A program made the position numbers and the translations under genes. From NCBI RefSeq assembly GCF_021390545.1, contig NZ_JAJUWR010000002.1:62001-126000 (forward strand): a stretch of 64,000 nt of DNA, given 5' to 3'. The notes beneath the pieces are model-generated. The model saw nothing but the letters and a program-made list of their open reading frames with translations. It did not search any database and was not told where the DNA came from. The first letter of the stretch is position 1, and each line of letters starts with the position of its first letter. Shown here piece by piece: positions 45,646-53,230 of the stretch. Source of the stretch: Algoriphagus sp. AGSA1. Lineage in GTDB: Bacteria; Bacteroidota; Bacteroidia; Cytophagales; Cyclobacteriaceae.

Positions 45646-46725
45646 TTGAATCCCAAAATCATAAAATCCCTTTCAATTCTTACAGGCGTTCTATTACTGG
45701 CCGCACTAGCTGTTAGTATCTTTGTTGGTATAGCAAAAGCAGGATTTCTCTGGATCGGGTTTTTCTTTATCTGTGCCATTGCTTTTTTAGGAATACCAAA
45801 ACTAAAAGGTTATGCCTATGCCATGATGATTTTTGGCTCCGTGACTATGGCTCTTTATTTTCCTCAGTATTTTGTAGAATATGATGGATTCAAATTCTCC
45901 ACATTGATTGTTCCGTTGATTCAAGTGATCATGTTTGGCATGGGGACATCCATGAGTGTCAAGGATTTTCTCGGGGTGGTAAAAATGCCCAAAGGCGTAT
46001 TGATCGGTGTATTATGCCAGTTTACCATTATGCCGTTTATCGGCTTTGTCTTGGCAAAATCAAGCGGTTTTCCTCCGGAAATCGCCGCCGGGATGATTTT
46101 GATCGGTTGCTCGCCCAGTGGCATGGCTTCTAACGTGATGAGCTTTCTGGCCAAAGCAAACCTGGCACTTTCCATTACCGTAACTTCCGTGACAACATTG
46201 CTGGCTCCCTTTGTCACCCCGTTCTTGATGGGCTGGCTTGCAGGTGAATTTGTGGAGATCAATGTAATGGACATGATGTTCAGCATAGTGAAGATGGTAA
46301 TCATTCCTATAGGTGGGGGATTGGTGTTCAATTATTTCCTGCGGGGAAAGGCCAAATGGCTGGATGATTTGATGCCGATAATTTCCATGGCGGCGATCGC
46401 ACTTATTCTAGTGGTCATTGTGGCCGCAGGAAGGGATAGCCTCTTGGATATCGGGCCTCTGCTCATCATTATGGTAGTGATACACAACCTGGCAGGTTAC
46501 ACCTTGGGCTATTGGTCCAGTAGATTGTTCAAACTCGATGAAAGGGACTGTAGAACAATAGCCATAGAGGTGGGGATGCAAAACGGAGGACTGGCATCAG
46601 GAATTGCCAAGGAGATGGGCAAGATCGCCACGGTAGGTTTGGCACCGGCAGTGTTTGGGCCATTGATGAACGTGACAGGATCGATCCTAGCCTCTTATTG
46701 GCATAAGAAACCCATAGATGAGTAA
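45646..46725 (+). CDS. BASS-family sodium-dependent organic-anion symporter
   Basis: A 359-residue inner-membrane carrier of the bile acid:sodium symporter family with about ten helices. The family signature is GCSPSGMASNVMSFLAKANLALSITVTSVTTLLAP, where unwound helices bind sodium, and the second half has EVGMQNGGLASGIA. Bacterial and plastid relatives carry keto acids such as pantoate or pyruvate, not only bile acids. In this setting I infer import of pyruvate or another 2-keto acid made in the periplasm by the preceding dehydratase and aldolase genes. Translation appears to start at TTG (45646); no in-frame ATG precedes the first helix. Confidence 0.85.
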   Translation: MNPKIIKSLSILTGVLLLAALAVSIFVGIAKAGFLWIGFFFICAIAFLGIPKLKGYAYAMMIFGSVTMALYFPQYFVEYDGFKFSTLIVPLIQVIMFGMGTSMSVKDFLGVVKMPKGVLIGVLCQFTIMPFIGFVLAKSSGFPPEIAAGMILIGCSPSGMASNVMSFLAKANLALSITVTSVTTLLAPFVTPFLMGWLAGEFVEINVMDMMFSIVKMVIIPIGGGLVFNYFLRGKAKWLDDLMPIISMAAIALILVVIVAAGRDSLLDIGPLLIIMVVIHNLAGYTLGYWSSRLFKLDERDCRTIAIEVGMQNGGLASGIAKEMGKIATVGLAPAVFGPLMNVTGSILASYWHKKPIDE

Positions 46726-46808
46726 AAAAGGCAATAAATAACAGAATGGTAAACCAAGGCTTGTTAAACATAGAACTCTAGCTTCTTCTCATTAAAGATC
46801 AACTCAGG

Positions 46809-47579
46809 TTATTGTGTGAGTTGTGCTGTTGTATCCTTGATGATTTTTCGATAGTAAGGCTGTTTTTTGGTCAGGAGATAAGACATTTTTAATCGATAAA
46901 AATCATAGCCGATTACAATCAACAGAAATAAGCAGACTATGTAAAAAACGTTATAGGCGATGGTCAAATAAATGTATCCAGCAGAAATACCTCCTAACAA
47001 ATAGGAGAACATAATCGCCAGAAGTAAATTCCACTTCCTCCGCAACTCGGGATTCTTACGGTTTTGTTCTTTGGTAAATAAGGAGGCTAATATTCCCAAA
47101 TCAGTGGTAAGTCCTGTAAGGTGGGTGGTTTTTACAGCTGAATTGGAAATGGTAGCCGTGAGACCGTTTTGGATTCCCATTGCAAAAAGCATGGCGCTTA
47201 CCATCAGTTCAGTTTCCAAGAGTGTTTCTTGATAGAAAAATTGAATATGAGTTCCTACTGCCAAGAGACATAGGATTTCTATGATTATAGGGAGAGAATG
47301 GGCGAGATAGGCATTTCGATTCCGGAAATTAATTACAATGAAGTTGGAGCTGAAATTTCCCATGAAAAATAAAAATATCCACCCCAAGACTACAAGTGCT
47401 TGATACCAGTTGCCAAAGGAGATTTCTTGGGCCAATATGGCGTAGTGTCCAGTTACATTGGATGTGAAAGCAAAGAAAATAATCACGGAAATGACGTTTA
47501 CCATTCCCGCGGAGAATGCTGTAAGAGATCCCAGCTGTATATTCTCCTTATTGGTTCTGTTTATGTGTTTGCTGATCAT
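46809..47579 (-). CDS. YoaK/DUF1275 family membrane protein
   Basis: A 256-residue protein with about six to seven membrane helices. It matches the DUF1275 (YoaK) family by GSLTAFSAGMVNVISVIIFFAFTSNVTGHY near the N-terminus and GIQNGLTATISNSAVKTTHLTGLTTDLG in the middle, which are the conserved blocks. The family's function is not known. The stop of the small secreted protein upstream overlaps its start by 4 bases. It converges with the symporter gene. Confidence 0.88.
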   Translation of the reverse strand: MISKHINRTNKENIQLGSLTAFSAGMVNVISVIIFFAFTSNVTGHYAILAQEISFGNWYQALVVLGWIFLFFMGNFSSNFIVINFRNRNAYLAHSLPIIIEILCLLAVGTHIQFFYQETLLETELMVSAMLFAMGIQNGLTATISNSAVKTTHLTGLTTDLGILASLFTKEQNRKNPELRRKWNLLLAIMFSYLLGGISAGYIYLTIAYNVFYIVCLFLLIVIGYDFYRLKMSYLLTKKQPYYRKIIKDTTAQLTQ

Positions 47580-48049
47580 GCTTTTTTTGTGCTCAATCGC
47601 TCAAATGTCATTTTCACAATTCCACGTAATTGCATGTCAAAACTGAAATGTAGAACCATTCGATCAGCGCTGAGTTCTTGGATGACGTAGTATTCCATGA
47701 TACCTTCAGATCCATGGATCTGGAGTATGTTGCCTCTCCCTTTAAGTGTCCACTTTAGGGAGTTTTGGGAATCGTTGTTTTTCATCTGCAAAGTATGTTC
47801 ATCTACAAAATTCCAGATTTCAGCTTTATGAATGATCAGGTTCTTGCTGATTTGGCTTTTGATATGATCGGTCAGCATATAATCAAAGCTTTCATCTGAG
47901 ATGAGAGAATCCAGTTTCTCGTATTCCCATGAGACTTCCTTCCACTCACCGAGCAGTTGGATTTCTGGGCTTTCCTGAAAAGAAAGTAAGGTAAAGTAAA
48001 CTCCTAGTACCAGAGAGAAAGACGTTGGATATAATAGATTGAATTTCAT
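47576..48049 (-). CDS. Small secreted protein, lipocalin-like, function unknown
   Basis: A 157-residue protein with a probable signal peptide (hydrophobic stretch about 8-24). The mature part begins with LLGEWKEVSWEYEKL and contains alternating strands such as NDSQNSLKWTLKGRGNILQIHG and MEYYVIQELSADRMVLHFSFDMQ. This pattern resembles the lipocalin-like proteins of Bacteroidota that open with a G-x-W motif, but I do not recognise a named family with confidence. It is translationally coupled (4-base overlap) to the YoaK-like gene and lies 133 bases after the stress protein gene. Confidence 0.65.
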   Translation of the reverse strand: MKFNLLYPTSFSLVLGVYFTLLSFQESPEIQLLGEWKEVSWEYEKLDSLISDESFDYMLTDHIKSQISKNLIIHKAEIWNFVDEHTLQMKNNDSQNSLKWTLKGRGNILQIHGSEGIMEYYVIQELSADRMVLHFSFDMQLRGIVKMTFERLSTKKA

Positions 48050-48182
48050 TTGTTTGTAGTTTGTCTTTCCATGACTAGACTTCTTTTGGCAGCGAGATGT
48101 TGGGGCGGCCAGTCAACCTTTAGCAGGCATACTGAACCCAAAGCGAACTTGTGTCGCCTACTACAGGCTCAGACTTGGCTTT

Positions 48183-48698
48183 CTAGTGAGCCATTTGCCC
48201 ATGGGTGAAAAAGAGCGCCGATAGCTCATCTTTTGAATTTTCTTGACCAAGTACAGTTGAAGTGTCCCAGTTTACCTTTATGAGGGGTATGTTACTCTTG
48301 TTTAAGTATGGAGTAAGATCAAAACTGCTGCTGTTTTTTAGCTTGAATGAATAATTTGGAGAGATATATGCCTCAGTTACTTTATTCCCGAGTAGGTAAT
48401 TTTCAAAGGCATTTTGGTTGGTTCCACTGAAGATGTCAATGGACATTTGTACTATCGTATTCTCATATTTTCCCAGAAGCATCTGACAGCTGGTTTTGAA
48501 TTCTTCAGTTTCCAGTTTTTCCAGCACTTTGGCCTTGGAATAAAAGAGTAATTCATTGATGGATGTGGATACCCACTGCCCATATACCAATATTACATTA
48601 AGTTTCTCGCCTTTGTCCAGATTGTTTTGTAGAGCAATCTTCGCAAGATTCAGTGATTCTACCGTGAAATCTGTAGGTATTAAAATAGTTTTAGCCAT
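48183..48698 (-). CDS. Universal stress protein-like
   Basis: A 171-residue protein starting at MAKTILIPTDFTVESLNLAKIAL, the typical first strand and DF(T) turn of the UspA fold. The second half, NIPLIKVNW near residue 145, ends the sheet. The nucleotide-binding G-x2-G-x9-G motif is not obvious, so it may not bind ATP. I prefer the start at 48698 over the frame's earlier methionine at 48722. The upstream gap contains six ATTAAGA/ATTAGA repeats at 10-11 base steps (48744-48813), which suggests control by the two-component system encoded just upstream. Confidence 0.7.
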   Translation of the reverse strand: MAKTILIPTDFTVESLNLAKIALQNNLDKGEKLNVILVYGQWVSTSINELLFYSKAKVLEKLETEEFKTSCQMLLGKYENTIVQMSIDIFSGTNQNAFENYLLGNKVTEAYISPNYSFKLKNSSSFDLTPYLNKSNIPLIKVNWDTSTVLGQENSKDELSALFFTHGQMAH

Positions 48699-48743
48699 TG
48701 TTCCTGTTGGTTTATTGGACACGGCCTAAATTACCTTCGACTT

Positions 48744-48813
48744 ATTAGAATGGATTAAGAATGGGATTAAGATCTAATTAGAATGTAAGCGGTTAGATTA
48801 GAATACGATTAGA
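48744..48813. promoter_or_regulatory. Helically phased repeat array, probable operator
   Basis: ATTAGA or ATTAAGA on the plus strand begins at 48744, 48754, 48766, 48777, 48797 and 48808. The steps are 10, 12, 11, 20 and 11 bases, so all copies face the same side of the helix. The array overlaps the kinase gene's end and lies 46-115 bases before the stress gene. OmpR-type regulators bind such direct repeats. ATGGGATTAAGATC (48761-48774) recurs exactly at 51420-51433. Confidence 0.55.
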
Positions 48814-50188
48814 GAACAAAATTTCCTTTTGGCAAATGGATTTCTACAGTTGTACCTTTATCTATTTTGGAGTACACCTTCAGCTCGCCGTCATGAATCC
48901 GGATGATGTTTCGTGCCAATGGCAGGCCAATCCCATATCCTTCATGATTTTTAGTGTTGGAAGCCCGGAAGTAAGGGTCATAAATGTACTCTATTTCATC
49001 AGAGGGGATACCGATTCCAGTGTCTTTTACAATAATGATGATATTGCCATCCATGACTCCCAGGGCTATGTTGACGGGCTTTCCATCAGAATATTTACAT
49101 GCATTCAAGACTATGTTGGATACTGCTAAGTGAAGTAGCTGTTCATTCCCCATGACTTTCAGCAAAAGTGGGTTTTCGGGCAAGAGGCTGAAATCCAGAC
49201 ATATTCTGTTTTTGGTTTGGATTTTTTCAACGGTTTCTTTTACATCAAGTATCAGCTGATCCATTCTCACCTTTCCGAATTTTTGCCGCTTTCCATCAAA
49301 TCCGGTTTGGGCCAATAGCAATAAAGCTTGCGTTTTTTTCTGAAGTTTCTCAGCCTCCCCCAAAATAGCGGTGATTGACTCTATATATTCCTCTGTTTTC
49401 CTGGTTTTAGAAAGAGTGACATCTGCTTCTCCTATTATAGACGTCAATGGTGTATTCAACTCGTGAGAGGCGTTGCTAATGAAGTTTTTCTGTGTTTCAA
49501 AAGAAGTTTCCAGTCTATTGAGCATATCGTTGAATGTCTGGGCGAGCTCCCGTACAGAATCATTGTTTTCAGGGATTTCCAGTCTCATATGAAGGTTTTC
49601 GGAACCGATTTTTTTTGTCTTATTGATGATATTCTGAATAGGTTCTATAATTTTTCTGGAAAACATGATGGAAAACAGGACGATCAACAGAAAGGCAATT
49701 ATCAGAGAGGTGAAGATTAGATTTCTCAGATATGCCAAATGATGAGTAATGAAATAATTTTCAGCTGATAAGATTACCAAATGCGCTTTTTGATTTGGAG
49801 TCCTATATATCGTTCCATAGAAGAAGGTATTATGATGACTATAGGTCCCGATTCCATCTATGACCACTTTTTTCAAGAATGATTGATTAAAATCCACTAG
49901 TCTGGGATCGGTGGATATGTTTTGAGGATTTATATCTTCCAGGATTAGGTGTTGTTCGTTTGTAAGTGGCTCCAGATAATCTTGTCTGAGCTGCTGTACC
50001 ACATTCCCATCTTTCTGTTTTTCCAGCTCGATTTTAGCTGTGGCAATAGCTCTGATTTCTAGTCTTTTGTAGAAATCCGTAAAAGCAAATCTGGAAATTG
50101 AATAGTAGATAAAGCCGCTGAAAAGCAGTGTGTACCCAATAAAGGCAGTAAGCAGAATGTAGATTATCTTGTTTTGGAGTTTCATCAA
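48809..50188 (-). CDS. Sensor histidine kinase (HAMP, HisKA, HATPase)
   Basis: A 459-residue membrane kinase. Helices at about 8-30 and 157-177 frame a periplasmic sensor domain of about 125 residues. Then come HAMP (about 178-232), the dimerisation domain with the phospho-accepting His242 in FISNASHELNTPLTS, and the ATPase domain with N-box NIVLNACKYS, DTGIGIPSDE (G1) and YGIGLPLARNII (G2). It overlaps the response-regulator gene by 4 bases. The signal is unknown; the sensor domain has no motif that I recognise. The start may be Met1 or Met2. Confidence 0.94.
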   Translation of the reverse strand: MMKLQNKIIYILLTAFIGYTLLFSGFIYYSISRFAFTDFYKRLEIRAIATAKIELEKQKDGNVVQQLRQDYLEPLTNEQHLILEDINPQNISTDPRLVDFNQSFLKKVVIDGIGTYSHHNTFFYGTIYRTPNQKAHLVILSAENYFITHHLAYLRNLIFTSLIIAFLLIVLFSIMFSRKIIEPIQNIINKTKKIGSENLHMRLEIPENNDSVRELAQTFNDMLNRLETSFETQKNFISNASHELNTPLTSIIGEADVTLSKTRKTEEYIESITAILGEAEKLQKKTQALLLLAQTGFDGKRQKFGKVRMDQLILDVKETVEKIQTKNRICLDFSLLPENPLLLKVMGNEQLLHLAVSNIVLNACKYSDGKPVNIALGVMDGNIIIIVKDTGIGIPSDEIEYIYDPYFRASNTKNHEGYGIGLPLARNIIRIHDGELKVYSKIDKGTTVEIHLPKGNFVL

Positions 50189-50877
50189 TTTTCCTTTAAC
50201 ACATACCCCATTCCTATTACCGTGTGGATAAGTTTTTGTTCACCGTACTTATCCAGTTTTTTACGTAGGTAATTTACATAGACATCTACCACATTGGTGC
50301 CTAGGTCAAAGTTTACTCCCCATACTTCATGTAGCATATCTACTCTACTGAGCACCTTTCTAGGGTTTTTCATAAACATCAGTAGAAGCCTGAATTCTGT
50401 AGAGGTCAGCGATATTTCATTTCCGTTTCTTGAAATCGTTTTCCCAGTATCATCCAAAACCAAATCGGCAAATTGATAGATCTGGTGGTCTTGCTTATCA
50501 TTTTCTTCCATCTTCCCCCCACGGCGAAGCAGGGTTTTGATTCTGGCCACTAGTTCTATGAATTTAAATGGCTTCACTAGATAATCGTCAGCTCCGGATT
50601 CCAGTCCGATGACGACATTTTCTGTACTGCCCATGGCAGTCAAAAATAGAATGGGGACGGTTTTATTCTGGATTCTGATCTGTTTGCAGACTTCCAGACC
50701 GTTCATGTTAGGCAGCATGATGTCCAGTATGATCAGGTCAAACTGACTACTCAAGGCAACCTGAAGTCCCATGGTGCCATCCATGGCCACTGTGACTTCA
50801 AAGCCGTTTTCGCTCAGTCCTTTGTTTATAAAACTGCACACACGGGTGTCATCCTCTACTAATAATATTTTTTTCAA
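50185..50877 (-). CDS. OmpR/PhoB-type response regulator
   Basis: A 230-residue regulator. The receiver domain has the acidic pair in LLVEDD, the phospho-acceptor Asp52 in ILDIMLP, the switch threonine in LFLTAMG and Lys in LVKPFKF. The winged-helix DNA-binding domain (about 130-228) has LTSTEFRLLLMFMKNPRKVLSR and VDVYVNYLRKKLD. Such proteins bind direct repeats with about 10-11 base spacing as dimers, which matches the arrays at 48744-48813 and around 51381-51431. It is coupled to the kinase by a 4-base overlap and follows the NTF2-like gene by 21 bases. Confidence 0.95.
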   Translation of the reverse strand: MKKILLVEDDTRVCSFINKGLSENGFEVTVAMDGTMGLQVALSSQFDLIILDIMLPNMNGLEVCKQIRIQNKTVPILFLTAMGSTENVVIGLESGADDYLVKPFKFIELVARIKTLLRRGGKMEENDKQDHQIYQFADLVLDDTGKTISRNGNEISLTSTEFRLLLMFMKNPRKVLSRVDMLHEVWGVNFDLGTNVVDVYVNYLRKKLDKYGEQKLIHTVIGMGYVLKEN

Positions 50878-50898
50878 AAGAAGTTAATTTGAGGAGTG

Positions 50899-51321
50899 TT
50901 ACTGTGGTAATTTGTAAGCTTGACGTGCAATAAGTTTCCAATTACCCTTTTCCTTATGCCACACCAGTATGACGCCTATTTTTATGGAATTTGCAATGCC
51001 TCCGTCCAGTACATCGGCGGCCAGGTTATGGCGCACGATAGCAAGATTTTTTTGCATCTGTATCGTTTGATCTTGAAACTCGACTGTCGCGAAATCAGAT
51101 GCTCCACTGACCAATGCTTCGATAAATTGGGTTTGGTTTTCCAACTTTCCATTGGAATGTCCATAACTGAGATGTATAGAGGTCAATTCACTTAGATTGG
51201 CAACTGTGGGATCAATTAATGCCAGACGGAGCTTTTCTACCTGGGAGGCTACTTCCTTCTCCGCTTGCGCAAAAGCACTGGTGAAACTGATAAATAAAAC
51301 TAGTGTGAAAATTGTTTTCAT
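50899..51321 (-). CDS. Secreted NTF2-like (SnoaL/DUF4440-type) protein
   Basis: A 140-residue protein with a clear signal peptide (about 1-18, AFA|Q). The mature sequence fits the small cone-shaped NTF2-like fold: a helical start (EVASQVEKLRLALIDPTVANLSELTS), then strands AIVRHNLAADVL and KIGVILVWHKEKGNWKLIARQAYKL, the usual C-terminal pattern of DUF4440 proteins. The ligand is unknown. It appears to be the first gene of the regulator-kinase operon, 21 bases before the regulator, so it may modulate or report the sensed signal in the periplasm. Confidence 0.75.
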   Translation of the reverse strand: MKTIFTLVLFISFTSAFAQAEKEVASQVEKLRLALIDPTVANLSELTSIHLSYGHSNGKLENQTQFIEALVSGASDFATVEFQDQTIQMQKNLAIVRHNLAADVLDGGIANSIKIGVILVWHKEKGNWKLIARQAYKLPQ

Positions 51322-51380
51322 GGTTATATTGAGTTATGGGTTTGAAATGGAAATCATAGCAATTTTAAGCTAATGCGATA

Positions 51381-51445
51381 ATTAAGGTACTGAAATTGAC
51401 GGTTATTAGGGTATTCAACATGGGATTAAGATCAAATTTCCCATG
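51381..51445. promoter_or_regulatory. Probable operator before the NTF2-like/regulator/kinase operon
   Basis: ATTAAGG (51381), ATTAGGG (51405) and ATTAAGA (51425) are spaced 24 and 20 bases, about two helical turns. The last copy sits in ATGGGATTAAGATC, identical to 48761-48774, and within an inverted repeat CATGGGA/TCCCATG (51419-51425 and 51439-51445). I infer autoregulation of the two-component system. Confidence 0.5.
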
Positions 51446-51500
51446 TGACCCCGTATCAAACTTAGAGGAAGGTTGATTGATAAACTTGTGCCCTGCAAAG

Positions 51501-51797
51501 CTATTTTTCCTGCACAATAGTGAAAATATTCCTGGTTTTCAGCCCTTTCACTTCGTGTTCGACCATCACAGGTATCTCATAAGTGTCAAATTCTTTTAGA
51601 ACAATTACCCCACCATGTATGAAAAATTCCAGCTCTCCTTGGAGTACCGTGAGAAGGGAGGGGTCTTTAGTGGTGTGTTTTTTCAGATATTGATCATGAA
51701 TCAATCCAATGGCAAAATAGTTGATTTTATCCGTTCGCTTGATTGCACAGACGGAGGGGCGATCATTATGGAAGGACATGTTTTCGAGGATATTCAT
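51501..51797 (-). CDS. Small single-domain cupin-like protein
   Basis: A 98-residue cytoplasmic protein with the strand pattern of a minimal cupin: HTTKDPSLLTVLQGELEFFIHGGVIVL, then a proline-containing turn EIPVMVEHEVKGL and a terminal strand NIFTIVQEK. The metal-binding histidines of motif 1 are mostly lost, with only scattered histidines near residues 40 and 80. It may be a small ligand-binding or regulatory protein. It lies 179 bases before the NTF2-like gene, with the inferred operator between them. Confidence 0.6.
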   Translation of the reverse strand: MNILENMSFHNDRPSVCAIKRTDKINYFAIGLIHDQYLKKHTTKDPSLLTVLQGELEFFIHGGVIVLKEFDTYEIPVMVEHEVKGLKTRNIFTIVQEK

Positions 51798-51895
51798 GGT
51801 AAAGTCAGGTTAAAGTCTCAAAGTAGATTCAACTTTAAGTTAACCAAAGTTTTAAAGAATTGCGCTCTGAAATTGAAGATAGGCAGTATAAAAAC

Positions 51896-52147
51896 CTATT
51901 TCTGTACCGGATGGATTTCCTTCTGAGAACTGATAAAAGGGGTCTTGGGAGCTAGGAAGTAGCCTGTTAGACTGGCTAAGAGTATGGGGATAAAATAACC
52001 GAAACCAGTAAGCCTGACCAATAAAATCCGAAGTGACTCTGCATAGTCTGAATTTACAAATTTACATGAATCACTTGGTTCCAAGTTGTCCAAGTAGGCT
52101 TCGTGTCGGACTTTATTAGCTCTTTGAAAAAACAAGATTTCGAGCAT
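51896..52147 (-). CDS. Small membrane protein, function unknown
   Basis: An 83-residue protein: a charged N-terminal half (NKVRHEAYLDNLEPSDSCKF) and one or two membrane helices at about 44-68 (RLTGFGYFIPILLASLTGYFLAP). I do not recognise a family. It starts 32 bases after the cation transporter gene on the same strand, and its composition looks like a genuine protein, so I list it. It might be a tail piece or partner of the transporter. Conservation in related genomes would settle whether it is real. Confidence 0.45.
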   Translation of the reverse strand: MLEILFFQRANKVRHEAYLDNLEPSDSCKFVNSDYAESLRILLVRLTGFGYFIPILLASLTGYFLAPKTPFISSQKEIHPVQK

Positions 52148-52179
52148 ACAAGTTTTTTTGAATGTCAGTTACGGAAGAG

Positions 52180-53046
52180 TCAGACAGGCTCTATGTGAAT
52201 CAATACATTTCCCAATTCCGGAATTGTCTTACAGAGTTTATCCTTCAACTGATGGGAGATATCATGGCCTTCGGTGACCGTGAGTTTCCCCTCCACCAGT
52301 GCGTGCAAATCTACATGGTATTCCATTCCGGCCTTTCGGATGTAGCATTTTTCAGTTCCCTTCACGCCAGGAACAGTCAGGGAGACTTTGCGGATCAGGG
52401 CGGTCAGTTCCTCGTAATTGTTTTCATCCATCACCTCGCCAAGAGCCGGACGGAAGATCTTGTAGCAATTGAAAAGGATAAAGGCCACCGCGAAAAGCGC
52501 TGCAATATCATCTGCTTTTTCAAATCCTTTTCCAGCAAATATAGCAATGGAAATCCCTATAAATGCCGCTACAGAAGTAATCGCGTCACTTCTGTGATGC
52601 CAGGCTTCAGCTTTGAGAGAACTGCTTTTTAGTCTTTTGCTCCGTGACATTACTACCTGAAAAGAAATTTCCTTCCAAAGTATAATTACCGTCAATACGA
52701 GCAGGGTAAATGGTTTGGGTAAATCATGTGGAGTGATGATATGCTGGTAGGCTTGCCAGGCGATGGTGACTGCCGAGATGACTAAAAATACCACAACCAA
52801 AAAGGTGATCAATGGTTCTGCCTTTCCATGTCCGTATGGGTGGTTTTCGTCTGCAGGTTTGGCAGAATACCGTAATCCTATCAAAACCAAAATCGAAGCG
52901 AACACGTCCACCACTGACTCTATACCATCGGCAATCAACGCATAGGAATTGCCAAAAATGCCCGCCAAGAATTTAATCGCGGCCAACACAACATTACCCA
53001 GCATGCTGAAAATAACGGTTCTGATGGCTAAACTTGAACTGCTCAT
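52180..53046 (-). CDS. Cation diffusion facilitator (CDF) transporter
   Basis: A 288-residue metal/proton antiporter of the inner membrane. Helix 2 carries the metal site as ESVVD (Glu43, Asp47, where E. coli FieF has DSLVD), and helix 5 has HHRSD (His and Asp). HPYGHGKAE between helices 2 and 3 and a cytoplasmic C-terminal domain with HALVEGKLTVTEGHDISHQLKDKL are typical. Zinc, iron, cobalt or manganese could be carried; the glutamate in place of the usual aspartate may alter the choice. I chose ATG 53046; a TACTTTTG promoter element lies just upstream, inside the longer frame. Confidence 0.92.
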   Translation of the reverse strand: MSSSSLAIRTVIFSMLGNVVLAAIKFLAGIFGNSYALIADGIESVVDVFASILVLIGLRYSAKPADENHPYGHGKAEPLITFLVVVFLVISAVTIAWQAYQHIITPHDLPKPFTLLVLTVIILWKEISFQVVMSRSKRLKSSSLKAEAWHHRSDAITSVAAFIGISIAIFAGKGFEKADDIAALFAVAFILFNCYKIFRPALGEVMDENNYEELTALIRKVSLTVPGVKGTEKCYIRKAGMEYHVDLHALVEGKLTVTEGHDISHQLKDKLCKTIPELGNVLIHIEPV

Positions 53047-53069
53047 GGGAGGGACAAGGGAGAGAATGA

Positions 53070-53077
53070 CAAAAGTA
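53070..53077 (-). promoter_or_regulatory. Possible promoter -7 element for the CDF transporter
   Basis: TACTTTTG on the minus strand lies 24 bases before ATG 53046 and matches TAnnTTTG. It supports the shorter reading of the transporter gene. A good -33 element is not seen. Confidence 0.38.
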
Positions 53078-53230
53078 GGGATTATTCTTTTTTTGGAAGG
53101 GATTGGCTGCAATATCAAATTCTTTTTGTGTTTTGCCAGATCAGGTAACAAATGCATCCCCTTTGTTTAACATTCATCCTCCTCCTCTGAATAGGGGATA
53201 TGGTATTTTAGTATCTGAAAATCAACCCTT

